Origin: Ideonella sp. MAG2
Lineage (GTDB): Bacteria; Pseudomonadota; Gammaproteobacteria; Burkholderiales; Burkholderiaceae_C
Direction of reading: 5' to 3'
Length of the DNA stretch: 32,131 nt
Assembly (NCBI GenBank): GCA_004359425.1
Contig: PTEU01000002.1
Coordinates: 42,277-74,407, forward strand
The notes under the pieces are model-generated. The model saw only the letters and a list, made by a program, of their open reading frames with translations. It made no database searches and was not told where the DNA came from. The first letter of the stretch is position 1, and each line of letters starts with the position of its first letter. This document shows positions 16,201 through 25,173 of the stretch, one piece after another. The position numbers were made by a program, and so were the translations under genes.

Positions 16201-18471
16201 ATGTTGTCTCATTCACCCCGCCTGCGCCCCACCTTGCTGGCTCTGGCCGCCCTGCTGGCCATGCAGGACGCAGCTCAAGCCCAAACTGCTGAAACAAAAG
16301 ACTCAAGCAACGAAAGCCAGAGCCTAGAAACCGTGGTTGTGCGTGCCCGAGGGCGCGACGAGAACCAGCTCACGGTACCCCTGTCCGTGAAGGCCTTCTC
16401 CGCCAAGGCCATTGAGGATGCCGGCATTCGCAAACCGGGTGACTTCGTCGCCATCACACCCAATCTATCGCTGGCAGAGACGCAATCGGTCGGAACCTCC
16501 TTCATGACCATTCGCGGCCTGTCTCAGGTTCGCAATGGCGAAGCCCCGATGGCCGTGGTGGTTGACGGCGTGATCCAGTCTGACGCCAAACAATTCACCC
16601 AAGACTTGTTCGACATCCAGTCGATTGAAGTTCTACGTGGTCCGCAAGGGGCTTTGTATGGCCGCAATGCCTCCGGGGGTGCCATCCTGATTCGCACCAA
16701 GCAACCCACCAACACCACAGCGGGCTTTGCGCAACTCACTCTGGGCACTGGCCATGAAAAGGCCGTGCAAGGGGCCGTCAGTGGGGCCATCGTGGATGAC
16801 AAGCTGTTTTTCCGTTTGGCCGGTAGCGCCACCGACAGAGATGGCTATATCGACAACCGCTTCCTGAATCGCAAAGCCGACCCCTACGACAACAAGACAC
16901 TGAGAGCCCTGCTGAAGTGGAATGTGAGCGATGCCATGAGCGTGGATATGCGCGCCAATGCCGTGCGCGACCGTGCAGGCGGCGGCAACTTCCAGTACCA
17001 GCCCACCCACCTCAATGCGGATTGCACGGCCGACCTGGCCAATGTGTTCGACTTCTCGCGCCTGAGTGCGGACCGGGTCACTCCCTTTGTGTGTGCCAAC
17101 AATTTTGGCAAGAACACGCGAGACATGGATGAGCTGACCCTGAAGGCTGACTACGACTTCGGCTTTGCCACGCTCAGCGGCACCTTCTCGCACAACAAGG
17201 TGGTTGAATTCCTGGCTGCGGACCAGTTCCCCTACACCGGCTCTACCAACATCTTTGGTGGTTTGTTTGATGGCACCCAGACCCAGTACGTCAACGTCAA
17301 ATCAAACTCCTACGAACTGCGCCTGACCTCGCCTTCACAAAAGGGCTTGCGCTGGATGGGTGGTATCTATGGCCTCCATACCGACCGCTTCATCTCCAGC
17401 ACTGTGGGCTCAGACCTCGGCAAAGGAATTTTGGAGCTGAGCTACGACCCTGCGCCCGCCGGTTCCATCAACCCCACCAACTCCTGGCTCGCAGACAACA
17501 ACCACAACAAGGCCTCTGCCGTCTTCGGCAATATCGACTACGACATCACGCCGAGCTTGGAGGGCTCGCTCGCACTGCGCTATGACCGCGACGAGCGCCG
17601 CCAAGTGGTGGACTATCGCCAAGCCAGCACCACCCTCCCCGCCGGTTGCACTGCCGCCAACCCAGCCGCTTGCACCAAGCAAGCCACCTACAGCGCCATG
17701 CAGCCCAAGGTGTCGCTGCGCTACAAGATTGACAGCAGCTCCTTGGTCTATGCCTCCTTGGGCAAGGGTTTCCGTTCAGGCCAGTTCAACCAAAGCGGGG
17801 TTGCTGCCGCCGCCGCTGCTGCCACACCGGCCGTCAATGGCGTGAAAGACCAAGTTGGTGCCGAACTCACCCAATCACTGGAGTTGGGCTACAAGACCGA
17901 GCTGCTAGGTGGCAAGCTCAGGTTGGCCACCGCAGTCTTCCAAACCGAGGTCACCAATGCGCCTTACTTTGTGTTCATCGGCGCAGTCGGGGCCCAAGTG
18001 ATGGTCGGCATCGACAAGGTCCGCCTGACAGGCGGCGAGATCGAGGCCAGCACCAGCCTGGCCCCCGGACTGGATGCCTACGCCGGTCTTGGCGTGACCG
18101 AAAGCACCATCAAAGCCTACAGCGTCAACCCCGATGCGGTCGGTAAGCGTGCGCCCTATGTCCCGAATATGTCGGCCAATATGGGCATGCAATACCGCTT
18201 CGGCCTGACGCCTGGCCTGCGCATGGTGCTGCGAGGCGATGTGGCCCAAAAGGGCAAGCAGTACTGGGACCCGGAGAACAGTACCGCGCGCTCGGCCATC
18301 ACCTTGGTCAACCTCCGCGCAGGCATTGAGGACGCCAAGGGCAAGTGGTCGACCTCCCTGTCGGTCAACAACGCCACCAACAAAATCTACAACGCCGAGT
18401 GGGTTTCAGGTGGCTTCACACAGCCCTCGCTGCCGCGCATTGTCCGCGTGGACGCGCGCTACAACTTCTGA
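16201..18471 (+). CDS. TonB-dependent outer-membrane receptor
   Basis: 756 aa from ATG 16201, chosen because a signal peptide follows (MLSHSPRLRPTLLALAALLA, cut after AQA near residue 27); a longer frame from 16009 overlaps the promoter. A TonB-box-like LETVVVRARG (~39-48) precedes the plug domain: MTIRGLSQVRNGEAPMAVVV, then SIEVLRGPQGALYGRNASGG. The 22-strand barrel ends in RVDARYNF with the terminal aromatic residue expected for BAM insertion. It imports a ligand across the outer membrane using TonB energy. The short plug start and NASGGAILIRTK resemble IroN/CirA-like and catabolic receptors. Neighbouring hyu genes suggest an organic substrate rather than a siderophore. Confidence 0.92.
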   Translation: MLSHSPRLRPTLLALAALLAMQDAAQAQTAETKDSSNESQSLETVVVRARGRDENQLTVPLSVKAFSAKAIEDAGIRKPGDFVAITPNLSLAETQSVGTSFMTIRGLSQVRNGEAPMAVVVDGVIQSDAKQFTQDLFDIQSIEVLRGPQGALYGRNASGGAILIRTKQPTNTTAGFAQLTLGTGHEKAVQGAVSGAIVDDKLFFRLAGSATDRDGYIDNRFLNRKADPYDNKTLRALLKWNVSDAMSVDMRANAVRDRAGGGNFQYQPTHLNADCTADLANVFDFSRLSADRVTPFVCANNFGKNTRDMDELTLKADYDFGFATLSGTFSHNKVVEFLAADQFPYTGSTNIFGGLFDGTQTQYVNVKSNSYELRLTSPSQKGLRWMGGIYGLHTDRFISSTVGSDLGKGILELSYDPAPAGSINPTNSWLADNNHNKASAVFGNIDYDITPSLEGSLALRYDRDERRQVVDYRQASTTLPAGCTAANPAACTKQATYSAMQPKVSLRYKIDSSSLVYASLGKGFRSGQFNQSGVAAAAAAATPAVNGVKDQVGAELTQSLELGYKTELLGGKLRLATAVFQTEVTNAPYFVFIGAVGAQVMVGIDKVRLTGGEIEASTSLAPGLDAYAGLGVTESTIKAYSVNPDAVGKRAPYVPNMSANMGMQYRFGLTPGLRMVLRGDVAQKGKQYWDPENSTARSAITLVNLRAGIEDAKGKWSTSLSVNNATNKIYNAEWVSGGFTQPSLPRIVRVDARYNF

Positions 18472-18487
18472 CGGCCAAGTCTCAAAG

Positions 18488-18573
18488 TCGACCACAGAGA
18501 CACAGAGAAATTCAAGAGACTTGGGGTTGTGTACTTCCTCTGTGGCTCTGTGACTCTGTGACTCTGTGGTCGA
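18488..18573. repeat. Long inverted repeat built from CTCTGTG units between the receptor gene and hyuA
   Basis: Left arm 18488-18507 (TCGACCACAGAGACACAGAG) and right arm 18554-18573 pair at 19 of 20 positions around a 46-bp loop. The right side also holds tandem copies of an 8-9-bp unit (CTCTGTGGC, then CTCTGTGA twice). From memory, CCACAGAGACACAGAG-type repeats are scattered between genes in very different bacteria, so this may be a dispersed mobile-like repeat. As RNA it would form a strong stem inside the hyu transcript. Confidence 0.75.
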
Positions 18574-18614
18574 TGCTTTCTCATGAATTTCCCCGTCACG
18601 AAAGCAGTCACACC

Positions 18615-20711
18615 ATGACTATTCATATCGCCACCGACGTTGGTGGCACCTTCACCGACCTGGTGCTTTACGACTACGACCCCGCCACCCTTAGCGGCGA
18701 GCTGCGAAGCTTGAAAGTGGACACCACCCCGCCCCATTTCGAGCAAGGCGTGTTGAACGCGCTGGCCAAGAGCGGGGTTGATCTCTCCCAAGTGGCCCTG
18801 CTGGCCCACGGTGCCACCGTGGTCATCAACGCCTTGACCGAACGCCGAGGGGCCAAGACCGCGCTGGTGACCACCCGGGGCTTCAGGGACGTGCTGGAGA
18901 TTGGCCGTGGCAACCGGCCCGACCTCTTCAACCTCAACTTCGTCAAGCCGGTGGCCTTTGTCGAGCGCTATTTGCGCGCCGAGGTGAGCGAGCGCGTCAC
19001 CCACCTGGGGCAGGTGCAGCAACAGCCCGCCCTGGGCGAGCTGGCCGAGGTGGCGGCCCTGTTCCAGCGTGAAGGGGTTGAGGCGATTGCGGTGTGCTGC
19101 CTGCACGCCTACCGCAACCCGGTCAATGAACAGGCCATTGCCGAGGAGCTGCGCCGGCTCCTACCCCAGGTGCCGGTGGTGGCCTCGCACGAGATCAGCC
19201 GCGAGTGGCGTGAATACGAGCGCAGCAACACAACCGTCGCCTCCGCCTACGTCTCGCCCGTGGTGCGCCGCTATGTGGGTGCCTTAGAGGCCTCGGTGGC
19301 TGAGATGGGCTTTCGAGGCCAGTTGTATCTGATGCAGTCCAACGGCGGCATGACCAGCAGTGCCGGTGCCACCGCCAACCCAGTGAGCATGGTCGAATCC
19401 GGCCCGGCCAGCGGCATGCTGGCGGCCCAGGCCCTGGGCCAATTGATTGGCGAGCAAAACATCATTGCGCTGGACGTGGGCGGCACCACCGCCAAGTGCA
19501 CCTTGATTCACAAGGGCCGCTTGCCCGTCACCACCGAATACCACATCGAACGAACGCCCAAGCATCCGGGCTACCCCATTCAAACCGCCGTCATCGACTT
19601 GGTGGAAATTGGCCAGGGCGGCGGCTCGATTGCCAGCGTGGACGCCGGTGGCCGCTTGCAAGTTGGCCCTCGCAGCGCAGGGGCCAGCCCCGGGCCGGTG
19701 GCCTATGGGCGGGGCGGCGCGCACATCACCACCACCGACGCCAACTTGGCGCTGGGCCGCATCGATGCCCAACACTTTCTTGGCGGGCAGGTGCAGCCAG
19801 ATGTGCCTGCCGTGCAGCGTTCGCTCACGGCCCTGGGTGAACCGCTGGGCATCTCCGCCGAGCAGGCCGCACAAGGTGTGCTGCGTTTGGCCAACGCCAA
19901 TATGGTCAATGCCCTCAAACTGGTGTCCACCAACAAGGGCTATGACCCGCGCGACTTTGTACTCATGGCTTTTGGCGGTGGCGGTGCCCTGCATGCGGTG
20001 GAGCTGGCCGAGGAGCTGCGCATCCCTCGCGTGGTGATCCCCACCAACGCGGCGGTCTTCTCGGCCTGGGGCATGTTGCTCACCGATGTGCGGCGCGACT
20101 ACACCCTCACCGAACTGACCGCCTTGGACGAAGGTGCCGCCCCCAAAGTCACCGAGGTTTTCGCGCAGATGGAAGCACACGCCCGCAGCGACTTTGGCAA
20201 GCAAGGGCTGGAACCCAGCGCGCTGAGCTTCAGCCACTTTGCTGACCTGCGTTATCTGGGCCAGGAGCACACCGTGAAGGTTCCGGTGGCCCTGCTCACG
20301 CTAGTCTCCACCCAAGGTCTGAAGGATCTCATCGAGAGCTTCAGTGCCGACCATGAGACCCGCTACACCTACCGGTTGAATGACACCGCCGTGGAATTGG
20401 TGAACTTCCATCTGGTGGCCACCGTCCACGTGGTCAAACCCAAACCCCGGCTGCGCGCGGTGGGCCAGGCCAGCGTGGCAGACGCCCGGGTCGGTACACG
20501 GCAGGTGTTTTTTGAACATCACGGCAGCACCGAGGCCGTGCTCTACGACAACCAGCGGCTGGAGCCCGGCATGCAACTGGTCGGGCCAGCCGTGGTTCAA
20601 GACCCTGTTTCTTCCCTGGTGCTGCCGCCGGGCCACCGGCTCAGCATGGACTCCTACGGCAATCTGGTGATTGACTTGCAACTGCAACCCACGCAAGAGG
20701 TAAGCGCATGA
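18615..20711 (+). CDS. hyuA: Hydantoinase/oxoprolinase subunit A
   Basis: 698 aa from ATG 18615 (MTIHIATDVGGTFTDLVLYD); a longer frame from 18345 overlaps the receptor gene. It shows the HyuA/OplA architecture: ASKHA-type phosphate loop DVGGTFTD near residue 8, HGATVVINALTERRGAKTAL, EIGRGNRPDLFNL, SNGGMTSS, ALDVGGTTAKCTLI, GQGGGSIASVDAGG, FGGGGALHAVELAEEL. With HyuB it performs ATP-dependent opening of hydantoins, N-methylhydantoin or 5-oxoproline. It overlaps hyuB by 4 bp. The start follows the long inverted repeat and lacks an obvious Shine-Dalgarno. Confidence 0.94.
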   Translation: MTIHIATDVGGTFTDLVLYDYDPATLSGELRSLKVDTTPPHFEQGVLNALAKSGVDLSQVALLAHGATVVINALTERRGAKTALVTTRGFRDVLEIGRGNRPDLFNLNFVKPVAFVERYLRAEVSERVTHLGQVQQQPALGELAEVAALFQREGVEAIAVCCLHAYRNPVNEQAIAEELRRLLPQVPVVASHEISREWREYERSNTTVASAYVSPVVRRYVGALEASVAEMGFRGQLYLMQSNGGMTSSAGATANPVSMVESGPASGMLAAQALGQLIGEQNIIALDVGGTTAKCTLIHKGRLPVTTEYHIERTPKHPGYPIQTAVIDLVEIGQGGGSIASVDAGGRLQVGPRSAGASPGPVAYGRGGAHITTTDANLALGRIDAQHFLGGQVQPDVPAVQRSLTALGEPLGISAEQAAQGVLRLANANMVNALKLVSTNKGYDPRDFVLMAFGGGGALHAVELAEELRIPRVVIPTNAAVFSAWGMLLTDVRRDYTLTELTALDEGAAPKVTEVFAQMEAHARSDFGKQGLEPSALSFSHFADLRYLGQEHTVKVPVALLTLVSTQGLKDLIESFSADHETRYTYRLNDTAVELVNFHLVATVHVVKPKPRLRAVGQASVADARVGTRQVFFEHHGSTEAVLYDNQRLEPGMQLVGPAVVQDPVSSLVLPPGHRLSMDSYGNLVIDLQLQPTQEVSA

Positions 20712-22390
20712 ACGCGACATCCCAACACGACCCGGTGACCCTGCAGGTCATCAAGGATGCACTCACGGCCATAGGCCAGGAGATGTTCCAGGTGATGATT
20801 CGCACCAGCATGAGCCCCATCATCTATGAGACCACCGACTTTGCCGTGGGTCTCACCGATGCCAAGGGTGAGCTGATTGCCCAAGGCAATGGGGTGGCGG
20901 GCTTTTTGGCCACCTTGGACACGGCCGTGCAAAGCACTTTGCAGCACCATCCGGCCGCCACGCTCAAACCTGGCGATGTGATCATCACCAACACCCCCTA
21001 TGAGGGCGGTGGCACGCATTTGAGCGACGTGCTGATCATCGTCCCCATCCACCACCAGCAAGAGCTGGTCGGCTTCTCGGTCAACAAGTCGCACTGGACG
21101 GAAGTGGGCGGCAAAGACGCCGGCAGCGTCTCCACCACCGCGCGCGAGATCTTCCATGAGGGCTTGCATCTGCGCTTCCTCAAGCTCTACAACGCCGGGC
21201 AGATCAATGAAGCCTTGCTGGGCGTGATTGGTGCCAATGTGCGCATGCCTGCGCAAACCCTGGGCGACCTGCACGCCGGTGTCGCCGCTGCACGCACCGG
21301 CGAGAAGCGCCTGCAAGAGCTGTTTGCCCGCTATGGCCGCGCGACGGTGAACCATGCCATGGCCGACCTGCTGGACTATGGTGAGCGCCTGACCCGCGCC
21401 CAGTTGGCCGAGCTGCCAGACGGCGTGTTTGAGGCCAGCGATGTGATTGAGGAAGACGGCGCAGGCAACGGGCCTTTTGTGCTGAAGGTCAAAGTCACGC
21501 TGCACAAGGGGCGCATGGTGGCCGACTTCACCGGCACCTCGCCCCAGGCACCCGGCCCCATCAACTCCAGCAGCACTGCGCTCACCACCGCCGTGCGTTG
21601 CGCGCTCAAGGCCATCACCGACCCCGACATTCCCGCCAACGGCGGCTGCTTCCGGCATGTGGAGATCATCTGCCCCCCTGGCACGGTGCTCACCGCACAG
21701 AGCCCGGCACCGGTGTCGCTGTATTACGAGTCACTGGTGGCGGTGATTGAGTTGGTCTGGAAGGCCCTGGCCCCGGCCCTGCCCGACCGCCTGCCCGCTG
21801 GGCACTATCGCAGTGTGGGCGGCACTTTTTTGGCGGGCGTGCATCCGGACAGCGGCCAGTTCTATGTGCTGGGCGAACCGCTCCTGGGCGGCTGGGGAGC
21901 GGGCCAGGACCGCGATGGCCTGAACGGCATGTTCTGCTGCGCCAATGGCGAGACCTACAACATCCCCATCGAACTGGCCGAGAGCCGCTACGGTGTACAG
22001 ATTGAGCAATACGCCTTCCATCAAGAAGACGGTGGTGCAGGCCAGTTCCGGGGCGGCCGTGGCGTGGTGCTGGACTACCGCATTACTTCCGCTGAGGCCT
22101 TTCTCACCGTCACCTACAGCCGCACCAGCACCGACCCCTGGGGTCTGAACGGGGGCGCAGCGGGCTCGCCCAACCGTGCCGAGTTGCACCGGCTGGATGG
22201 CAGCGTGGAGCGGGTCACCATGGCCACGGGTGTGCCCCTCAAGGCGGGTGAGCTGATCCGCACGGTGATGGGCCACGGCGGCGGCTGCGGCGACCCCAAG
22301 CTGCGCCCGCGCGAGGCCGTGGCACGGGATGTGAAGAACGGCTATATCAGCGCCGAACAGGCGCGGGCCGATTACGGCTACACCGCCTGA
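20708..22390 (+). CDS. hyuB: Hydantoinase/oxoprolinase subunit B
   Basis: 560 aa, full length for HyuB. Visible motifs are QEMFQVMIRTSMSPIIYETTDF near the N-terminus, ITNTPYEGGGTHLSDVLIIVPI (the NDPYxGGTHLPD region with Asp replaced by Thr), FTGTSPQAPGPINSSST, NGGCFRHVEIICPPGTVL, and GGAGQFRGGRGVVLDYRI near the C-terminus. ATGA overlap with hyuA implies fixed stoichiometry of the AB complex. A G-rich stretch and ATG 22416 of the racemase follow after 25 bp. Substrate class (hydantoin, N-methylhydantoin or oxoproline) cannot be told from these motifs. Confidence 0.94.
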   Translation: MNATSQHDPVTLQVIKDALTAIGQEMFQVMIRTSMSPIIYETTDFAVGLTDAKGELIAQGNGVAGFLATLDTAVQSTLQHHPAATLKPGDVIITNTPYEGGGTHLSDVLIIVPIHHQQELVGFSVNKSHWTEVGGKDAGSVSTTAREIFHEGLHLRFLKLYNAGQINEALLGVIGANVRMPAQTLGDLHAGVAAARTGEKRLQELFARYGRATVNHAMADLLDYGERLTRAQLAELPDGVFEASDVIEEDGAGNGPFVLKVKVTLHKGRMVADFTGTSPQAPGPINSSSTALTTAVRCALKAITDPDIPANGGCFRHVEIICPPGTVLTAQSPAPVSLYYESLVAVIELVWKALAPALPDRLPAGHYRSVGGTFLAGVHPDSGQFYVLGEPLLGGWGAGQDRDGLNGMFCCANGETYNIPIELAESRYGVQIEQYAFHQEDGGAGQFRGGRGVVLDYRITSAEAFLTVTYSRTSTDPWGLNGGAAGSPNRAELHRLDGSVERVTMATGVPLKAGELIRTVMGHGGGCGDPKLRPREAVARDVKNGYISAEQARADYGYTA

Positions 22391-22415
22391 AGCAAAGCCT
22401 CGAGACGGAGCACGC

Positions 22416-23261
22416 ATGCCTGCCCCAAGCCCTGCAGCGCCTTTGCGCGTGCGTTGGCTCAACCCCATAGGCTTCAACGCCTATGACCGCCCGATTGGTG
22501 AACTGCTGGCCAGCATCAAACAGCCCAACACTCAGGTGGAGGTGGTGTCGTTTGAGATGCCGCACAGCCCCAGCCATTTGGAGTATCGAAGCTACGAAGC
22601 GCTGATGGCGACTCGCATCGTTGAATGCACCCGCGACGCTGCCCAGGCCGGGGTGGACGCGATGGTGATTGGTTGCTTTTACGACCCCTTCATTGAAGAC
22701 GCCCGAGAAATCTCGGGCAACACCGTGGTGGTGGCACCTTGCGGGGCCTGCCTGTCAGTCGCCACGCAGTTGTCCAACCGATTCTCGATTCTGGTGGGGC
22801 GCGACAAATGGGTGGATCAGATGCGTGAGCGCGTGAAGTGGTACGGGCTGGAGGATAGGCTGGCCTCCTTCAGAAGCCTGGGCATGGGGGTGGATGAGTT
22901 TCAACGCGACCACGCAGCCACCCGTGCCCGCATCATGGAAGAGGCTCGCCTTGCGGTGGAGCAAGACCATGCCGAAGCCATTGTGCTGGGTTGCACCATC
23001 GAGTTTGGCTTCTTTGAAGAGGTGCAGCGCGCGGTGGGCGTGAAGCGGCATTGCGGGTGGCTCGTTTGCCAAGATCGCTGGCATCAGCTTTGGTTGGCAG
23101 GTCTCGCCGGCGGCGGCCTCGATGGTGCTGGGCGTGTTGATGATGCTCACCGCCGTGTTCGGCTTCAAGTACCTCAAGTGGCTCAACTTCGTGGCGGTGC
23201 CATGCAAGGTCTTGTTGGTGGTGTATGCCGTGGTCGTAGCCTTCCAAACGCAGAGCTTTGA
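22416..23261 (+). pseudogene. Asp/Glu/hydantoin racemase with replaced C-terminus
   Basis: ATG 22416 with GGAG 8 bp upstream. About 208 residues match the Asp/Glu/hydantoin racemase family: VRWLNPIGFNAYDRPIGELL, first catalytic Cys in MVIGCFYDPF, CGACLSVA, and second catalytic Cys in AIVLGCTIEFGFFEEVQ. Homology stops at RAVGVK (~23042). The frame then reads about 70 residues from permease DNA in the wrong frame (RHCGWLVCQDRWHQLW onward). Both catalytic cysteines survive, but the last helices are lost, so folding is doubtful. Intact enzymes interconvert D- and L-5-substituted hydantoins and fit the hyuAB pathway. Confidence 0.85.
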
Positions 23262-23559
23262 CGTCATCACGCACTACACGCCAGCGCCCGAGAAGCGGCT
23301 GGATTTTTTCACTGCCATCGGTCTATCCATCGGCTTCTTCTCGGTCGGCGGTGTGATCTCACCCGACTACGCGCGGCATGCCACCACCCGCAGCGCAGCG
23401 GTGCTGGGCTCCGTGCTGGGGCTCTTGCCCGCCGCACTCGGCCTGGCCGCCTGCGGTGCCATGCTCGCCATCATCCAGAACACCTACGACGTCGTCGAGA
23501 TTTATTCCAAGTTGGGCATGCCGATTCTGGCGCTGTCCGTGTTAATCATCGCCACCTGG
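23044..23559 (+). pseudogene. Internal fragment of an NCS1-type (cytosine/hydantoin permease-like) transporter
   Basis: In frame +1 from ~23044 about 170 residues of membrane protein are readable: GIAGGSFAKIAGISFGWQVS, then hydrophobic segments VLGVLMMLTAVFGFKYLKWL, VLLVVYAVVVAFQ, FFTAIGLSIGFFSVGGVISPDYARHATTR and GLLPAALGLAACGAMLAII, ending LSVLIIATW. This matches the middle of CodB-like NCS1 permeases (about 400+ aa, 12 helices). Both ends are missing: the racemase lies before it in another frame, and Xaa-Pro aminopeptidase sequence follows in the same frame. The intact gene would have been the inner-membrane importer of the hyu locus. Confidence 0.8.
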
Positions 23560-24777
23560 AGACAGGACTCCAGCCTGCTCTACTACTCAGGCCTGAACCA
23601 AGCCCGCTTAGCGATGCTGCTGGATGTGGAAACCGGCGTCAGCCAGTTGGTGGCGGAAGCGCAGAGCGACGACGAGCGCATTTGGTGCCAACACACCGAG
23701 CCGGAAGCACTCCTCGCAGCCTGCGGGGCAGATGGTGTGCTGAGCCCCGCCCAAGCCCGTGCGCGCCTGACCCAACTGCAGGCACAAAGCGGCAAGCTGC
23801 ACCTGCTGCCCTGCATTCGTGCGTCTCAAACGCAATGGGCCGCCGAGCTGACAGGAACGGCCGAACTACCGTCGCCGAGTGTGGCGCTGATCAGAGCCGT
23901 CGTGCATCAACGTGAAGTCAAAACGCCCGAGGAACTCACAGAGATTGAGGCGGCCGTGGACGTGGCCGCGCAAATGCATGATGTGGCCCGTGCAGCCTGC
24001 GCCGACGGCGTGAGCGAACAAGCCATTGTGCGTGCCATGCAAGGGCTTGCGGCCCAAAGCGGCCTGCGCATGGCCTACCCGCCCATCTGCACGCGGGAGG
24101 GCCACATCCTGCACCACATGAGCCATCACAACAGCTTGCGCCGAGGTGATCTGCTGCTGATTGATGCCGGCGTCGAGACCCCACTGGGCTATGCCAGCGA
24201 CATCTCCCGGACCCACTGCGTGGACGCAGCGTGGACCGACCTCACCCGCCTGGTGCATGACGCCGTGCGCGCGGCGCAAAGTGCAGCAGCAGCGGGGGCA
24301 AAGCCCGGTGTCACCATGGCCGAGGTGCATCGGATTGCCTGCCGAAGCTTGGTACACAGCCTGGCCCCTTTGAACATCTTTCGAGGGTCGATAGATGCCG
24401 TGGTGGACAACGCCGCGTATGCGCTGCTGTTTCCTCACGGCATTGGTCATCTGTTGGGGCTAGATGTACACGACATGGAATCCCTGGGCGAAGACTTGGT
24501 GGGCTATGACGAGCGGCATCATCGTGATTTGCGCTTCGGCCCCAATCACTTGCGCCTGGGCAAACCCCTGCGAGAGGGCATGGTCATTACCGTTGAACCG
24601 GGGCTGTATGGAATGACCACTTTGTGGGAGCGCTGGCGTCAGCAAGGCCTGCATGCCGACCTGATCGACTACACCGCCTTGAATGCACTGGCGAGCCTGG
24701 GGGGCGTTCGCCATGAAGACGTGTTTGTTGTGACGGCCAGCGGTGCTCAGCGTCTCGGACCATTGGCAAGCGGCTAG
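23560..24777 (+). pseudogene. Xaa-Pro aminopeptidase (M24B) lacking its N-terminus, fused in frame to permease remnant
   Basis: Homology begins at RQDSSLLYYSGLNQARLAML, normally ~60 residues into PepP-type proteins, and continues to the end. The metal site is recognisable: LLIDAGVE (first Asp), YASDISRTHCVD (second Asp), PHGIGHLLGLDVHD (His), VITVEPGLY (Glu) and VRHEDVFVVT (Glu). The catalytic domain is complete. The reading frame is open from ATG 23122 through the permease segment, giving a 551-aa chimera with several membrane helices before the peptidase. It could be expressed, but it arose by a joint at 23559/23560. Intact enzymes cleave an N-terminal residue from X-Pro peptides. Confidence 0.85.
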
Positions 24778-24781
24778 CATC

Positions 24782-25009
24782 GTGGCCTTTGCCGAGCATG
24801 AAAAAGCCACTTTGCTGAGTGCACCAGGCCTAGGTCCAGTAGTCGTACATCGTTTAGAGGCCATAGGAGTGGACTCGCTGGACAAGCTCAAAGCCTTAGG
24901 ACCCGAGGCTGCTGTGCGCATGATTTGCGCGCAACTGGGAAACCATGCCTGGGCCAACCGACGCCGATATTTGCAACGGCTGTGTGCGGACATTGAGCTT
25001 GGGGCTTGA
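24782..25009 (+). CDS. Small helix-hairpin-helix protein
   Basis: 75 aa from GTG 24782, five bases after the peptidase stop; an ATG at 24743 inside the peptidase gene is an in-frame alternative. It contains a helix-hairpin-helix-like core LLSAPGLGPVVVHRLEAIGVDSLDKLKALG, followed by NHAWANRRRYLQRLC. Similar HhH modules occur in TfoX C-termini and pathogenicity-locus (Cdd1) proteins and bind DNA nonspecifically. It may be a free-standing small protein or a fragment. The 25010-25173 interval after it shows no convincing gene. Confidence 0.55.
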   Translation: MAFAEHEKATLLSAPGLGPVVVHRLEAIGVDSLDKLKALGPEAAVRMICAQLGNHAWANRRRYLQRLCADIELGA

Positions 25010-25173
25010 ATCAATGGGTCCTTCGGCCATCCATGACACCGTTCTGGCGTGTCGAAACCCAGTCCTTTGAGCCACAGAACGATGGGCGAACCGTCGGTGT
25101 CGACCCGCCGAACCACGCCCCTCTGGGAGGGTCATCAATCGCCCCTTGATCTCAGACACATGTATAGGCGCGA

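Noticed and set aside
19284..21658. Long minus-strand frames (328 and 334 aa) opposite hyuA and hyuB
   Set aside because: Composition is that of antisense high-GC frames and no family motif is visible; hyuAB are unmistakable.
24460..25116. 218-aa minus-strand frame across the peptidase end and HhH gene
   Set aside because: No recognisable domain, and most of it lies opposite well-supported coding sequence. The 25010-25116 part might be a remnant, but I cannot support it.
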